Assembly: GCF_030272615.1 (NCBI RefSeq)
Contig: NC_081409.1
Coordinates: 245,959,502-246,023,501 of the forward strand
Source of the DNA: Cryptomeria japonica
Lineage: Eukaryota > Streptophyta > Pinopsida > Cupressales > Cupressaceae
Length of the DNA: 64,000 nucleotides
Reading direction: 5' to 3'
Made by a program: the position numbers and the translations under genes. Below, piece after piece: positions 31,780-44,559 of the stretch. Numbering within the stretch: the stretch's first letter is position 1; every line of letters starts with the position of its first letter. Below the pieces are notes generated by a model that was not told the DNA's origin, searched no databases, and saw nothing but the letters and a program-made list of their open reading frames with translations.

Positions 31780-33990
31780 ATACAAATATTTGGCATGGGA
31801 CACCTATACCTCAAACATAACTTGTTGCCACTCACATATTGTTTGTTGATTACACAATCCTATTTGGAGAACCTTCCTTAAGGGAGGCTAAAAATATCAA
31901 GTCCAATTTAGATCTTTATTGTGAGGTTTTGGGACAAAAAATAAATGTAGCTAAATCCAAGGTTTTCTTCCTCAATTGCTCACCCTTATTGTCAAACAAA
32001 TTGACGAATTCCCTTGCCTTCAAACAAGATTCCCTTCCATGCAAATATCTTGGAATTCCTTTATTTTCAGGTTACAATAAAGGGTGCTTCTCAACCAACA
32101 TCTCCACCTCAATCAAAAATAGAATTTCCTCTTGGAAAAACACTTGGATCTTTTTAGCAAGCAAAATTCTAATGATTAAATTAGTATTGGCCACAATTCC
32201 CAACTACAATGTATCATCCCAATGCCAAAGCAAGTGAAATCAGATTTGGAATCCATGTTGAAGAATTTCCTTTGGAAAGAAAATAAGAATCCTCAAAAAA
32301 AGATTCACTTGCTAGCATGGGAGAAGGTATGTTCTTCCAAACATTACAGAGGTGTAGGCATTTAAAATCTAGAATCCAGAAACCAAGCATTGGGTGCTAA
32401 ACTAGTTTGGAATCTATACTCAAATAATGAATCTCTATGGGCTTCCATTATTAGAGAAAAGTACTGAGATTCAAATGAACTAGAAATAATCTTCACAATT
32501 ATTGACTCTCATTTGGGTCTCAAATGTGGAACTTCCCTCTCAAATGTAGGGATTTTTTCCTCCCTAACTTATCCTGGTTAATTCATGATGGCAAAACAAC
32601 TTGTTTTTGGGAAGATTCCTGGAATGGCTTCCCTCCTCTAGACCATATTGTTGGACTTGAGGACATCAAAAAATCTTTAAAGTCCTATTGGGGCTCCAAA
32701 GTAGTGGATTACCTTCAAACATCTTTTGTAAATGGAGTAAACATTGTGAAATGGAGAGACTTGTCTATAGTGTCTACCCTTGCATCTCAACAACAGATCT
32801 TCTCTCTAGAGCTCGACCAGAGGGTAATATTCTTCAAAAATGAGAAAGACAAACTCATTTGGATACCTTAAAAGAAAGGGTCTTACATAGTCAAACAAGG
32901 GTACAAAACTCTGGTCCAAAGAGAAAAAATCCCCCCTTAGAAGGTTCTCTTTCTATTGGAATGGGGCTAGCCTTCAAAAAGAAAGAAATTTCACTTGGCT
33001 TGGATTGAGAGGAAAAATCTTAATCAGTGACAAACTTCACTCTTTAGGCATAACTCAACCTTTTAACTATGTCTTATGTAATAAGGCACTTGAAACAAAA
33101 GATCTTTTTCTCTGAAATTGTATGTTTGCTCAACAATGTTGGAAATGACTCCAACACAAACTAAACAGGACAAATCCTCATCATTCAAATTTTAATTTGG
33201 TTTTTGAATCATGGCCAGGACTCTTTATTGACTCCTTTTTTTGCAAGCATTTGGGATATTGCTCCAACCATCCTAGTTTGGAACATCTAGTGGGAAAGGA
33301 ACAAACACATATTCAAAAAGGAAACTAGTGATGTGAGGACACTCATAAACAACATAGAAAATTCAATTTCTGCATCAGTTAAGGCACACACTACAAGAAA
33401 TAAGAAGCTTGATTCTTCATTCACTTTTTGGGACAATGCTATTTTGAACCACTGGAAATCTTTGAAAATCCCTTTCAAAGGAAACCTCATGCTTGATTCA
33501 AGTAATTATATAAATAGAAAGAAGATTAGATGGAAGCTCCCCCAAATGAACTTCTACAAGCTCAAATTTGATGGTGCTTCAAAGTGCAACTCGATAATTT
33601 CCACAATTGGTTGTGCCATTAGAGATTATAATGACTCAATCGTCACAACAGGCTTGGCCATACTCCCTAACTGCACAAACAATGTTGCTGAAGCTCAAGC
33701 CCTTCGGTATAGTGTCAGACTTGTAATCTCCTCTAAGGTGAAGAACTTAATCATTGAAGGGGACTCCATGAACACAATCTTGGCCTTAAAAGACAAAGAA
33801 ACATCAAACTGGAAGATTGATTGCATCATTCAAGAAGATATTTCATTAATGTTGTAGTTGGAAAAATTCATCATTATCCATTGCTATAGAGAAGAAAACC
33901 AAGTGGTAGATCTTTTGGAAAACATGGGGTGTCAGATCCCAGAAGGGGAAAAAATCCTATTTGATTATGATCTATGTCTCAACCAAGAAT
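31780..33990 (+). pseudogene. LINE 3' fragment: reverse transcriptase end and RNase H (H)
   Basis: Begins inside the RT palm: FVDYTILFGEPSLREA near 31841 is the FADDTILF catalytic box with one Asp replaced by Tyr. GQKINVAKSKVFF and CKYLGIPLFSGYNK follow, a typical L1-type order. Further frames carry LSWLIHDGKTTCFWEDSWNG near 32570. The ORF 33333-33857 contains an RNase H domain: FYKLKFDGASKCN (first Asp), NVAEAQALRYSVRL (Glu) and LIIEGDSMNTI (Asp). Several stops and shifts separate the pieces. 5'-truncated, as is common for LINE insertions. It differs in sequence from LINE J at 40.4-54.5 kb. Confidence 0.85.
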
Positions 33991-34430
33991 TGCTTTTCAA
34001 AGTCAATTAAAACATTTTTGCCTCCCAAATTGGATAACATATATTTTGGATTCTCATTTCTTTTATTCTCTATGCAACGCCCCTTCAATAATTCCCACTC
34101 TCTAATCATGGAGCGTATTTTCCATTTGTTAGCGGCTTCTTGCCCAAGGCACATGCCTTTGCTTCATCCAACTGTCACATTTGCATCACCTTGCAGTCAC
34201 CCTTGTACCTACTTCAAGGTGGATTTCATATTCTATGTATCTTCACTTCATTACATTTTCTATAATCAATTTTAATTGTCACATTTCCTCTTTTTTATCT
34301 TGGCTTATGGACATATGGCACAATCTATTCTTCCCTCGTATGCATGTATGTAGGAACTCATGCTGAATTCAGTATGTGCAACTTTTGTGAAAGTTAATCT
34401 CATATATTACAGAGTACTTTCTATTGGAAT
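33991..34430. other. Noncoding stretch after LINE fragment
   Basis: No gene. Possibly the LINE 3' tail followed by unrelated sequence; no clear poly-A end. Confidence 0.45.
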
Positions 34431-35513
34431 CAATGAACACTAAGAGGTGGGGTGAATTAGTGTTCTGCAATTCGTGAATTTATTAAGTTGGTTCTTTAAC
34501 CACCAGATGCAAATAACTGAAAGAAAAGTGCAGAAAAGTAAACCAATTAAACTTGCAACCATAACACCAATATTTTTACGTGGAAACCCTAAAGGAAAAA
34601 CCAAGATGAGATTTGAACCCACAATATTATTATACTATGGCTGATAGTAAAACAATATTATAAAAGTGGAATGCACTTGCATTCAGGCACATTGCCTAGA
34701 TCTCACTACTTAATTACAATATAGGGCTAAAATCTCGGAGGACTCAATGTCCTAAAAAATGAGATATAAAAGAAAGTAAAATGTCTAAACTAGAGTATAG
34801 CATCTACAAATGCAAGAAATCAATTCTGGTTAGGCTCGGGAATGATCCGTTGTCATTGTTCTGGAAAACTACTTTGTTCTTCTTTGCTACCAAATATCGG
34901 ATCATTAACACTCAAGATGCACATGTGAAACTATACTCAATGGCTTTCAAAACAATCTCACATAGACATCATCACCCGAAAAGACCATCCAAGTCGATGT
35001 TAAATATCCACACCACCAAAATAGATCCGGTTTCTTAAAACAACAAAATGTGAAATGTGTAGGATCATGTCGGCTCAATCCTTCTACAAATCCTTATTTC
35101 AGACCTAAAAATTCTGATCACAAGCTTCCTATAAGTCAGTCCAATCACCTCGAACTCAACAACAACCACTGGAATCACCTCAAGGAATCCAGACCAAACG
35201 CTACACCATCAAACAAGAAAATAACCCCATTCTTTCTTCAATACTGGATACCAGACCAGGAAACTTGCACTAGAATCAACACCGGAGGTAGGAATTGCAT
35301 GAAAAATATACCTCACACATCAAATCAACTATTCTAGTCACAACAATAAAAAATGCTTCACCAGAAATGAATAATGCTCACCGGATTCATACACTGAGTT
35401 CCATCGACCAGACTTATGCTTCATGAAAGACTAAACTTACTCAAGACTTTCGGTAATCCCAATCTCCATGTACCATATATGATTACTAGGCTGAGTTGTC
35501 ATCAATGCCAACC
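34431..35513 (-). repeat. Probable solo Copia LTR, minus strand
   Basis: Read on the minus strand it starts GTTGGCATTGATGACAACTC (right limit near 35513) and ends AATTCACCCCACCTCTTAGTG (left limit near 34431). The latter matches the LTR end of element A with a shortened C run. A reverse-strand GGGTTTCCACGT lies near 34578. No primer site or coding region adjoins either end and no target duplication was found, so it may be a recombined solo LTR with eroded ends. Confidence 0.6.
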
Positions 35514-36300
35514 CCTAAGTAATCTCCATACATTTAGCATCATCAATCTTCACCAAAACATCACCAAAACAATGTCTTTTTCCAACACGTGCTCCTTGTT
35601 GGCACACTGCTTACATAGACGATTGGCAAGTCTGGATACAGAGTAGATTCTCTTCTTGTACTTCTTCCCAAAATCCCTCCTGTTGCCATCTCTCCTTACA
35701 CAAACTATCAGGTGCTTACATGACATGAAGCATTTAAACTTGCCTCCTTGCAACCAGGTGTTTGGCTTATACCTCAATCCATGCACGTCTCTTTAAAATC
35801 TTGCGTGCTTGTTGGATTCATCAATCCTTCCATACCTTTCGCATGTGTAACTTGGATTAAATACCATGACCAAATTGAGTTTGGTATTGGTTTTTTTTGC
35901 TTCAATATGGATTTTTGAGTGCATTTACATGGCAAGTATGTGGAAGTGCTTCTAGGAGGAATCATCCCTTGGTTCACCATGTCTTCGACCTTTGCCATCC
36001 CATGTTTTGACATTAATAGAGCCATCATGAACATCTTGGGTGTAGATTGGTTGCAAGGAAACCTTTTTTTATTATCTTTGAAGGTTGCTTCATAGTTTGC
36101 ATCGATGATCGTGGACCTTTCTTGGTCTGCAAAGACTACAAAAATGCTTATTGGCACCTTCATGCACCCTTTTTTGTACATTTGGGAGGGAGTTTCCTTT
36201 GCTTTGGCAAACTACAACATTTTTTCTGGTCCTCCTTTGGTTGGTGGATTCTTGACTAAAGTTGAGATCCTAGAAGATTCAACCCCAAGGTCTATCTAGA
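35514..36300 (-). other. Unrecognised minus-strand ORF region
   Basis: Two minus-strand ORFs, 35774-36181 (135 codons) and 35550-35786 (78 codons), overlap by 13 bases in different frames. The second has a loose Cys/His pattern (CFMSCKHLIVC, later CKQC). I recognise no family. They may be remnants of a retroelement lying 5' of the adjacent minus-strand LTR, or chance ORFs. Confidence 0.3.
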
Positions 36301-38689
36301 TCTCCATGATCAATGGTTTGTTGTTGGATTCTACAGGCCCATTCCATGCATGTATTCAATATTACGATGACCTCATTAGTGAGCCATTATAGTAATCCTT
36401 ACTAACAAAATTTTATGCCATTTGAGAGCTTACCAATCATGTTGACATTGACCCCCATGGGTTCCCATCATCATTTCCCAAGCCTTCAGATTTAGAATCA
36501 TTTGAAGAATCTTCTACTAATTGATATTCAATGTGTTGGATATTACTCTTCAACATTATGTGTTTTTTTGTCATCTCATATTCCTATATTGTTCATCACT
36601 TTGTAGCTTTGGACTAGATAGATGAGATTGTAGTCTATATTCCAATCTTGTGGGTTGATAAATTTCCCCACATTTTGTACTTCTCATCAGTACCTGTATG
36701 GGATTTTAGTAGTCTGAGCATTGAAACTCTCCTTTGGTTCTCTTCCTCTAAATATGTAATAAATACTTTTATTATATATACAATATATTTCAAGCTTTAG
36801 CCTTTTACCCAAAAAAACCTTTTGGATATGCATTTTTTTTTATGTACTTTAAATATTGAAGTGCACATTTTGGTGTTTGGTAATATTTTAATCTATTATT
36901 TTACTATACCAGACTCAAGAAAGTTAAGATTAGACTTTCATTTCACCAAAATTGGTGACCCTTTAGTGTGATAAGAAATGAGGATTCACAGATTTAATCT
37001 AGCAAAAAAAAAATGAAATGAGAAATTTTATGCTAAAATAATTTCATGAATGAGTCTAGAAGGACCAAAAACACCTATTTTTATATATAACTATCAATTT
37101 TGGTATAGGTCTTTTTTTTGCAAATTTACTTGACCCATTAGAGTCATACAACCATATGTAGGTCATACAGTGTTGAAGTTATTTTTTAAATTGTGTAACA
37201 CATAATTCCTAATATCTTGAGGCTTGTGATCACCCATGACCTAACCCTAAGTACCCACCAAAGTCTATGGTCTACTAGCCATGTGATTTCCACTCGCAAT
37301 CATCATAAGCTCTGACGATAACTACCAAGGAGTGTTGACCACTAGTAATGTTATAAAATACAAGCCAAACTACTACCCCTATAGCCACCATCTCTCAGCT
37401 AAAATGTTGATCATTGAGGTGGTACCAACCTCATGATACCCATTCTCTATTAGAGATTATTTTTTATTCTTTAAAGAGTAATGGTTTTTGATAGAGAATA
37501 ACTTTCCTCTTATTTTTATTTTCACAAACAAACACCTTAAAAAAATTGGTGATTAGAGATTTCTATATCCATACTAGTTTTGATTCTAAAGTTCTTTTTC
37601 CTTATTTTCCTTAAATTTGTAGGTTGAAATCCTTTGTGACTAATACATTCAATAAGTCATATCTATCACCTAAGATCTCCATTTTTCACAAATGAAGAAA
37701 GGATAGAAAGATGTTTAAGAGCACTACATGAGGATACATATAAACTTTCTAGCTTATGTATCAATATTTAGTATTTTTTCCACTCTTTGGCATATAAAAT
37801 TTGTAATATAGTAAAATAATTGTAAACACACTAAGTATAAAGTGCAAAAAACATGATTTTGGAGGTGGTGATGAATTCTAAAATGTGTAAAAATATGGAG
37901 TATCTTGTATTCTTCCTTGGATCCATCATTTTTTACATAGCAAAAAACCTATAATCTTTATTTTTAATTTAAAATGGATCAATTAATTTTAATGATCTCA
38001 CAACCTATAATTATTGTGATTAGAAATCTAAAATATTAATCTAATTGAAGAAACAAAGATTTCATAAGGTTATAGTGGGTCTTGAAAAATAACCCAAATT
38101 AATTGTAAAAAGGCCTAAATGACATAATAAATGAGATGCAAAATTTTGCACATTATCTGTTTCTATATTTCCATAATTTCTCTTTATATTGAGTTTGCCT
38201 CTACATCAAAATTTTTGACCATTTTGGAAAGCTTCTTTAGTATGTAAAATGAGTTGATAGGTCATTATCTAGAGATTGAACTAATAGAGTTGTGTCCTAG
38301 CAACTTTGAAATCATTGAAGACTTCTTCATAAATCTTAACTTCATTAGAATCTAGCTAAAATAGTGTGGTATAGAAAATAAAAACACAAATTATTATAAT
38401 TATTATCTCTAATATTTCTCTAAACTATTCAATATTTTTATTGTATTCCATACTACTAAAAGTATCTTAGTGTTAACCTACAAATTTCCCTCTCTATGAG
38501 TTTTCAATTATCACACAAAGGAATACGGAAAGTTGGTTCATATGAAGATTATGAAACCTTTAATATCTCATTCCTTTGCTAAAAATAAAGTCACTAAAGA
38601 TTAAAAAGGATTAGGATCATAGGGTATGAATCAAAAGAGACAAGGAGAGAAGAAGAGCTAAATTAAACCTACCACCTCAACCTCAAATG
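36301..38689. other. AT-rich noncoding stretch
   Basis: No gene, no recognised element and no clear repeat over about 2.4 kb. Confidence 0.5.
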
Positions 38690-40235
38690 TGTTATGAACA
38701 CAAATTTATTGAGAGGGGGGGGGGGGAATGTTAGCATATACCAATTTTTAAATTCAAAGACTAATGCAACATTAATAGTGTTATCACATATTAAAATATC
38801 ATAAAAAAATTATGCAAGAAATGATGACATCCACACATCAACACAAGAGAACACCAAATTTATATGGAAACCTAGACAAGAAAAACCATAGTGAAAAGAA
38901 CTCCTTGGATCTACTACCCAAATCAATTGTTTGACATGTTCCAAAACATCAATGTCAACACTTGACAACCCTATATCGAATAAACTTATTGACATCAATG
39001 GCATCACTATATTCAACAATATCCTCCTTTGTCATTAATGGAAAAAACAAAATGTTCCCCATGTGAACAACACTCCACTCTCTATTTATCTATCATGAAT
39101 TTCTCTCTCTCTTGAGACATTTTGAAATACTCCCCTTTTCGTGATATGATATATTTTGGATTCTCTCCCCGTTTGACATCAGTGGAGAATGGATACTGAG
39201 ATCCTTCCTTTTATAATTTCTCTCCCCCTACCCGCATTTCACCATAAGACATTTTGTTCAAATTGTGGCAAGGATCCAACACTCAACTAAGACTCCCCTT
39301 GAACCTAAGATTCCTCTTGAATTAAGAGGACAAATATATCACTACGCTAGCATCTACCTGAGATATTCAAGTATTTCATTTTGAAGGGGTTTTGTGAAGA
39401 TATATGTAATTTGTTCTTTTGTCTCAACATAATCCATCTTAACTTCTTCATTTTCTACCTTCTTTCTCAAAAAATGACACTTCATTAAAATATTCTTTGT
39501 CCTTGAATGTATTAATAGATTTTATGAAATATTTATAGAACTTGTATTGTCAAAAAGAATTGGGATAGGTTCATTGTACCCCATTTTTTATATCCTTTAG
39601 GGTTCGCTTCATCTTAAGTACCTAAGTGAAACATGAAACTATTTCAACATACTCTGATTCTACTATAGATAAGGACACTAAGTCTCACTTCTTTCTCAAC
39701 CATGACAGAAGATTATCACTAATAAAGAATGCACTGCCACTAGTGCTCTTTTAGTAATTAACACTTCCAACCCAATTTACATTTGTATAGGCTATCAACC
39801 TAATATTATTTCTTTTAGGTGCCAAAAGCAATAATTTGAAGTAGCTTTTAGATATGTAAAAATTATTTTTACTTTATTCACATGATTTTCCTTATGTGCA
39901 TCTTGAAATATTGAAACCATACATACTACTTATATTATATCCGGTGTAGAAGTAGTCAGATACAATAGACTTCTAATAATTTTTTTATACAAAGTTTGAT
40001 ATGTTGAGGAAGACGTATCATCCTTATTCAACCCACACCTAGTTTTAATCATAGATGTTCTCTAACTAGTTTACAATCTTTCACCGTAAACTTCTTCAAC
40101 ATCTCCTTTACATACTTAGTTTGTGGTATGAATATGTCTTTATTCGACTAAGAGATTTTTAAACCAATGAAAAATGATAGCTCACCAAGCATGGGCATCT
40201 CAAGCTCCCTTTGTATTTCATTAGAAAATTCCTTG
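38690..40235 (-). mobile_element. Minus-strand Copia relic (element I)
   Basis: A degenerate RT/RNase H segment (39370-40235) is followed, in minus-strand direction, by a purine tract AAAAGGGGAGTATT (39127-39140) and an LTR-like end. That end has a 12-base G run on the plus strand (38715-38726, C run on the element strand) and terminates near 38690. The C run about 25 bases before the end matches the LTR layout of elements A and B. The 5' portion is cut off at the element C LTR near 40243. Confidence 0.65.
39370..40235 (-). pseudogene. Copia reverse transcriptase end and RNase H (element I)
   Basis: Minus-strand reading gives MPMLGELSFFIGLKIS near 40180, then KYVKEMLKKFTVKDCK near 40090. RNase H follows with NVNWVGSVNY near 39765, KSTSGSAFF and DNLLSWLRKK. 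The closing QITYIFTKP-type segment is near 39400. Stops are frequent. These are the same motifs as in element B RT-RNase H, so the two are related. An old, non-functional copy. Confidence 0.7.
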
Positions 40236-40242
40236 TACATTT

Positions 40243-40421
40243 TGTACACATCTAAAATTAATTAAATTAAATATTTAATTAATTTATCCTTACTACATAA
40301 TTAATTAATTAAATTATGTTATCCTTATTCTTCTCAGTATTAATTAAATTGATCTTGTCCAAATAATTAATTAATCAAATAAATTAATTATTCTCATTCT
40401 TCTAAAGTCATCCAATTTAAT
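40243..40421 (+). repeat. 5' LTR of element C, first part
   Basis: TGTACACATCTAAAA start and AATTAATT-rich body. The last 18 bases (40404-40421, AAAGTCATCCAATTTAAT) are the left copy of the LINE J target duplication. Confidence 0.6.
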
Positions 40422-40782
40422 TGGAATCTAAATTAAATGAGAAGGAATGATGTGTTTGTACATGTGGAGGCAAGCTAGGGCATCTGAGCCCTAGCTCAAT
40501 TCTTTGTTTATGTTGGTCTATGCATTGTGAGGGATGTGTTCGCTATGATAGGGATGGTTTTTTGGTTTTGTTTTGTGTTGTTTTCCTTGTTTTCTTTTGG
40601 CTTCTACCTGTGCATGTTTCAATTGGCTGTGAGGGTTTTGTGTTGCGGTGGTGTGTTTTCGCCTTCGTTGGGTTCTCTTTCCTGCCGATGGTAGGGTGCT
40701 TGCCCAGTGCCAAGGGTGTGAGGAGGTTGGGTGAGGCTAGCAGGGGTGCCTACCCTTCATCCCATTTGGGGTTTTCTTCTAC

Positions 40783-41940
40783 ATGCAAGGCAGGAGGACT
40801 CTTATGGTCACAACTTGTGGGGATCTATCACAAGCTTCTCTGGACATGGATTTTCATGTAGCTACTATTTTGAAGTCTCTGAATCAAAGCACTAAAGTGT
40901 TTGTGAATAGTCTTTTCACTTCAAGTGAAGGTAATGTGGATGTTGGCTCGTCGGGTGGTGCTCAGATCACTAAGATTAATGAGTGTTTAGAGAAGTGTAA
41001 AGAGAGGCCAAAATTGGTGATCCCACTGGAAATGATTGTTGAGGATGTGGAATATTATTCAAAGCATTCTTTGTACTGCAAGTTTTTGGGTATGAGGACC
41101 TCTTTACAAGTTTTGGAGAATTGGGCTCAGAGGACTTGGGCATTGGAAGGGGAAATGGATGTTATGTTGTTGGAAAACAATTACTTCTTGGTCACTTTTA
41201 ATTGCATGGATGATCATAATCAGGTCTTTGAGGGAGACCCTTATTTTTATAACCAGGTTGGGTTGTTCATCAAACCTTCGTATGCAGGATTTAACCCTTC
41301 GGAGGAGTTCTCGAATCGGATCCTAGTGTGGGTTCGATTACCTCATTTTCTAGTAGAATGTTGTCAGGAGGATGTGTTGTGAATTCTAGCTTCACTGCTT
41401 GGGAAGCCTGTTGGATCTTCAATGCAAACCTTGGGGAAAAAGGTAATGACTTTTGTTTGCATTTGTGTTGAAATTGATCTTAGTAAGCCTTTTCCAGATG
41501 CTATAGATATGTGTGCAGGCTCTTACTCTTGGGTCCAACAAATTTATTATGAGACTTTATCTTTTTGATGTCGTCTATGTCATAAGTATGGTCATTTGCA
41601 ACACAAGTGCCCTAGGTCTAAATCGACTGAGCATCAGCCTCACCAGCCATCCCATAACCTTGATGGGGTTGATAAAGGAAAAGCTTCCATGTCTGGTGTG
41701 GCTATGGGTGTTGATGGTTTTGTCCCAGTTAAGACAAAGAATAGGAACCAAGGTCAAAAGAGGTCTTTGTAGGAGAGTCGGGAGGAGGATACCTTTGACA
41801 AATTTGAAGCCTTGGACGACCTTAGCCAACAAGAGGTGAATCCAGGGATGATTCCTTTGGATCATAGTGCAGTAGGGTTGATTCCTAATAGTGTGAACTT
41901 GGATCCTACCCAGGGTCTGTAGGAGGCTAGAAGTCAATAG
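40783..41940 (+). pseudogene. LINE J ORF1 (DUF4283 and zinc knuckle)
   Basis: One frame from 40783 to 41940, broken by TGA 41380, TGA near 41566, TAG near 41770 and TAG near 41923. The first part carries the DUF4283 fold: NYFLVTFNCMDDHNQVFEGD, then LFIKPSYAGFNPSEE and WVRLPHFLVECC. The second has a zinc knuckle CRLCHKYGHLQHKC (near 41569). In plant L1-type LINEs this pairing forms the RNA-binding ORF1 protein that coats the LINE transcript. The start is uncertain; the ATG at 40852 is an alternative. Confidence 0.85.
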
Positions 41941-42234
41941 ATGGAGATGGATCAACATGTATTGTCTTAGATGGGACCCATCTCTAGTATTGAAGTGAAG
42001 ATGGTTGGTGGGGATTTTCTCCTGCAACACATAAATTGGACTTTGTCGGGGTAAAAAGTAATAAAATCTCTTTACATCTGGGTCTTCTTCAGAAAGACAT
42101 TAGAAAGGAGAAACGAAGAAGAGTTCGAAGGTTAGCAGAAAGAAAGACTTGGATAAGATCAAATTGATGGGGGGGAACTTGGTTTAGTTAGTATCAGCAA
42201 AGACTCTGAATTCTTATTTTTCTAATCCCCTAAT

Positions 42235-43000
42235 ATGATTGTGCTTTCATGGAATGTGAGGGGCTTGAACAATGGACCTAGACAAAAAATTGTTCAGGAA
42301 TTGATTAGGAGTCATTCTCCTAATGTCCTTTTCTTGCAGGAAACTAAACTATCTATGGAAAGTATGTTTGGTCTGGTTCCTAAGCTATGGGAGAGAGGTG
42401 AATGTCAATGTATTGGGGAATTTGGCTCCTCTAGAGGTGTGGCTTGTCTTTGGAAACCCTTGAGAATTCATCCTATATGGTGGGTTTCTTCTAGATCATC
42501 TTTATCCAGGGTTGCCTCTAGTCTTGACACTGGGGAATATATCTTGCTTACTAACATTTATGCCCCCACTGATCTTCAGGGTAAGAAGAATTTGTGGTCT
42601 CATATTACTTTTATGCGTGGTTTTTTTTCCTTTTCATCTGTGGTTTATGGTGGGTGATTTCAATGCCATCTTACAGTTGAATGAGAAGAAGGGTGGTGTT
42701 ATGCAGTTGGAGCCTTCTTCCTTCCTTCTTCAGGATAGTATATCAACCTTGAATCTTGTTGACATAAAGCCTGATAATGGTCTGTTCACTTGGAACAACA
42801 GGAGATTAGGAGAGTATTGGATTGCGGAGAGGCTGGATTGCTTTCTGGTTTCTATTTTTTTGGTTGGTGGGGGATGGTCCACATGCTTCGAGATTGTAGA
42901 TTGGAAAGGTTTGAACCATTGGCCCATAAAATTTGTGTCCTCTTCTACTCGGATCGCTTGAATTCCTTCATTCAAATTCTAGCTTATGTGGTTGTGAGAT
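42235..43000 (+). pseudogene. LINE J ORF2 endonuclease domain
   Basis: Apurinic-type endonuclease of the EEP fold. LSWNVRGLNNG at the start (catalytic Asn), FLQETKLS (Glu), LLTNIYAPTD and, after a frame change near 42655, VGDFNAIL (Asp, Asn). At the end GLNHWPIKF replaces the usual SDHWP box, keeping His but not Asp. It would nick the target to prime reverse transcription. The start ATG at 42235 opens directly with the domain, as is typical. Confidence 0.85.
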
Positions 43001-44035
43001 TCTTCTTTACAGGCTCATGTTGCAGAGTGGTGGAAGAAAGGGAGGCCAGCCTTTGGCACTGCCATGTACACTTTTACCAAGCATCTGAAATTTGTTAAGT
43101 TTCATCTTAAATGATGGAATCGTCAGTGTTTTGGTAATATCTTTCATGCTAAGATAGCTGCTCAATTAGAGTTAAATGGCATTACTAGAGAGATTAGAGA
43201 GAATGGATTGTCAGAAGCCTTTCTTAGGGAGGAAGTCAGGGCAGCCAAGGTTTTAGAGGAGTGGGAGCTTAGGGTGGAAATCTATTGGAAACAAAGAGCT
43301 CGTATAGATTGGCTTCAAAAGAGGGATAAGAATACTGCATTCTTTTTCAATTCAGTGAAAGCAAGAAGGCATGGAAATTCCATCCCTGCTCTAGTTAATG
43401 ATAGAGGCGAGCAGTGTTTTTCCTTGCAGGAGATTTCTAGGGAGTCTATGTAGTATTTCCAATCCCTTTTTAGTGGGGATTCTCAGGGGGACTCAGAAGA
43501 GGAAAATTAGGTTCTTGCTTGTATTCCTTCACTAGTTACTAGGGAGATGAATGAGCAACTTATGAGACCTATTTGTTGGACTAACTTGAGAGGATTGATT
43601 TTCACATGAAGAAGGGGAAGGCTCCTGGACCGGATGGGTTTCCGATTGAGTTCTATCAAGAATTTTGGGATATTATCAAATTGGACTTATTGGAGCTGGT
43701 CCAAGAGTCCCAGAGGAGTAAGCAAATGCTTTGGGCTTTGAATGCAACTTTCATTACGCTCATCCCCAAGTACGATGGGGATGAGTGGTTAGGCAAGTTC
43801 CATCCTATTTCTCTTTGTAATATGATTTATAAGATTGTTTCTAAGCTGATAGTGGAAAGGTTGAAGAATTGGCTTGGGGGGGTCATTTCTGAAGAGTAGA
43901 ATGGGTTTATACAGGGTCATCAAACCTTGGATGGAGTGGTCATCGCTACTAAGACCATTCATTCTATGAAAACTTCCAAGGAAAAAGCTATGTTTATCAA
44001 GTTGGACATGGTAAAGGCTTATGATAGAGTTTGAT
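43001..44035 (+). pseudogene. LINE J ORF2 linker and first part of reverse transcriptase
   Basis: The linker contains RIDWLQKRDKNTAFFFNSVK near 43300. The RT opens with KGKAPGPDGFPIEFYQEF (43612 onward), ITLIPKYDGDEW, HPISLCNMIYKIVSKLI, and FIKLDMVKAYDRV, ending at 44028-44036. The catalytic YADD block that should follow within about 100 residues is absent, since element D sequence begins here. Stops at 43450, 43508 and 43897. Confidence 0.85.
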
Positions 44036-44559
44036 AGTCCACCCTCTCATCTTGGATGATAATCCACCAAGTTAGTTCAGCCCCTTTTATTTTGGATTGG
44101 GCCATCTTCACCGTCTGGTGCTCTGTTATGTCTTCACTCTCAAAAAAATTGTCCAAGGATTCTATCCACTCCATCACTGTATCAGGCTCCATCTTGCTTG
44201 CAAATACTGGCAGATCCATCTTCACATCCATTGTTCTTCTCTCCATAGAATTGAGGACACTCATCAGGGGTCTCTGGTCTTCAGGAACCTCTAGCTCTTC
44301 TTGCCTAGGGATCTCCTCTTCATCCCCTTCTTCTCCAGAGTCTCTCTCTCCCCTCTCCACTCCGCCCTTCAATCGGTCCATCTCATTTCTCAAGGCCTGA
44401 TTCTCAACCCTGACTGCTCTTCTCTCTGCCATTGGTTTCTTCACTAGGACATTCAACTCAACATTGGTCATTCTTGAAGGTGCCTCTTGGGATCCCTCTT
44501 CTTCTGACATCTTGTCTTCTCCTTCTATCCAAAGAACACTCCTATGCTCTCATACCACT
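44036..44559 (-). pseudogene. Second gag start (element D, truncated unit)
   Basis: Minus-strand ORF 44510-44019, beginning MSEEEGSQEAPSRMTN, equivalent to the main gag start near 50748. It includes a coiled-coil-like charged N-terminus and the start of the retrotransposon gag core (PVFASKMEPDTVMEWIESLD, then ELTWW). Here the frame is open where the main copy has a homopolymer frameshift near 50388. A primer site remnant (TGGTATGAGAGC, one change) lies at 44546-44557. Homology to the main copy stops at about 44041. Confidence 0.85.

Noticed and set aside
41575-42030. Minus-strand ORF of 151 codons
   Set aside because: Antisense of the LINE J ORF1 tail with its zinc knuckle on the plus strand. 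No family features.
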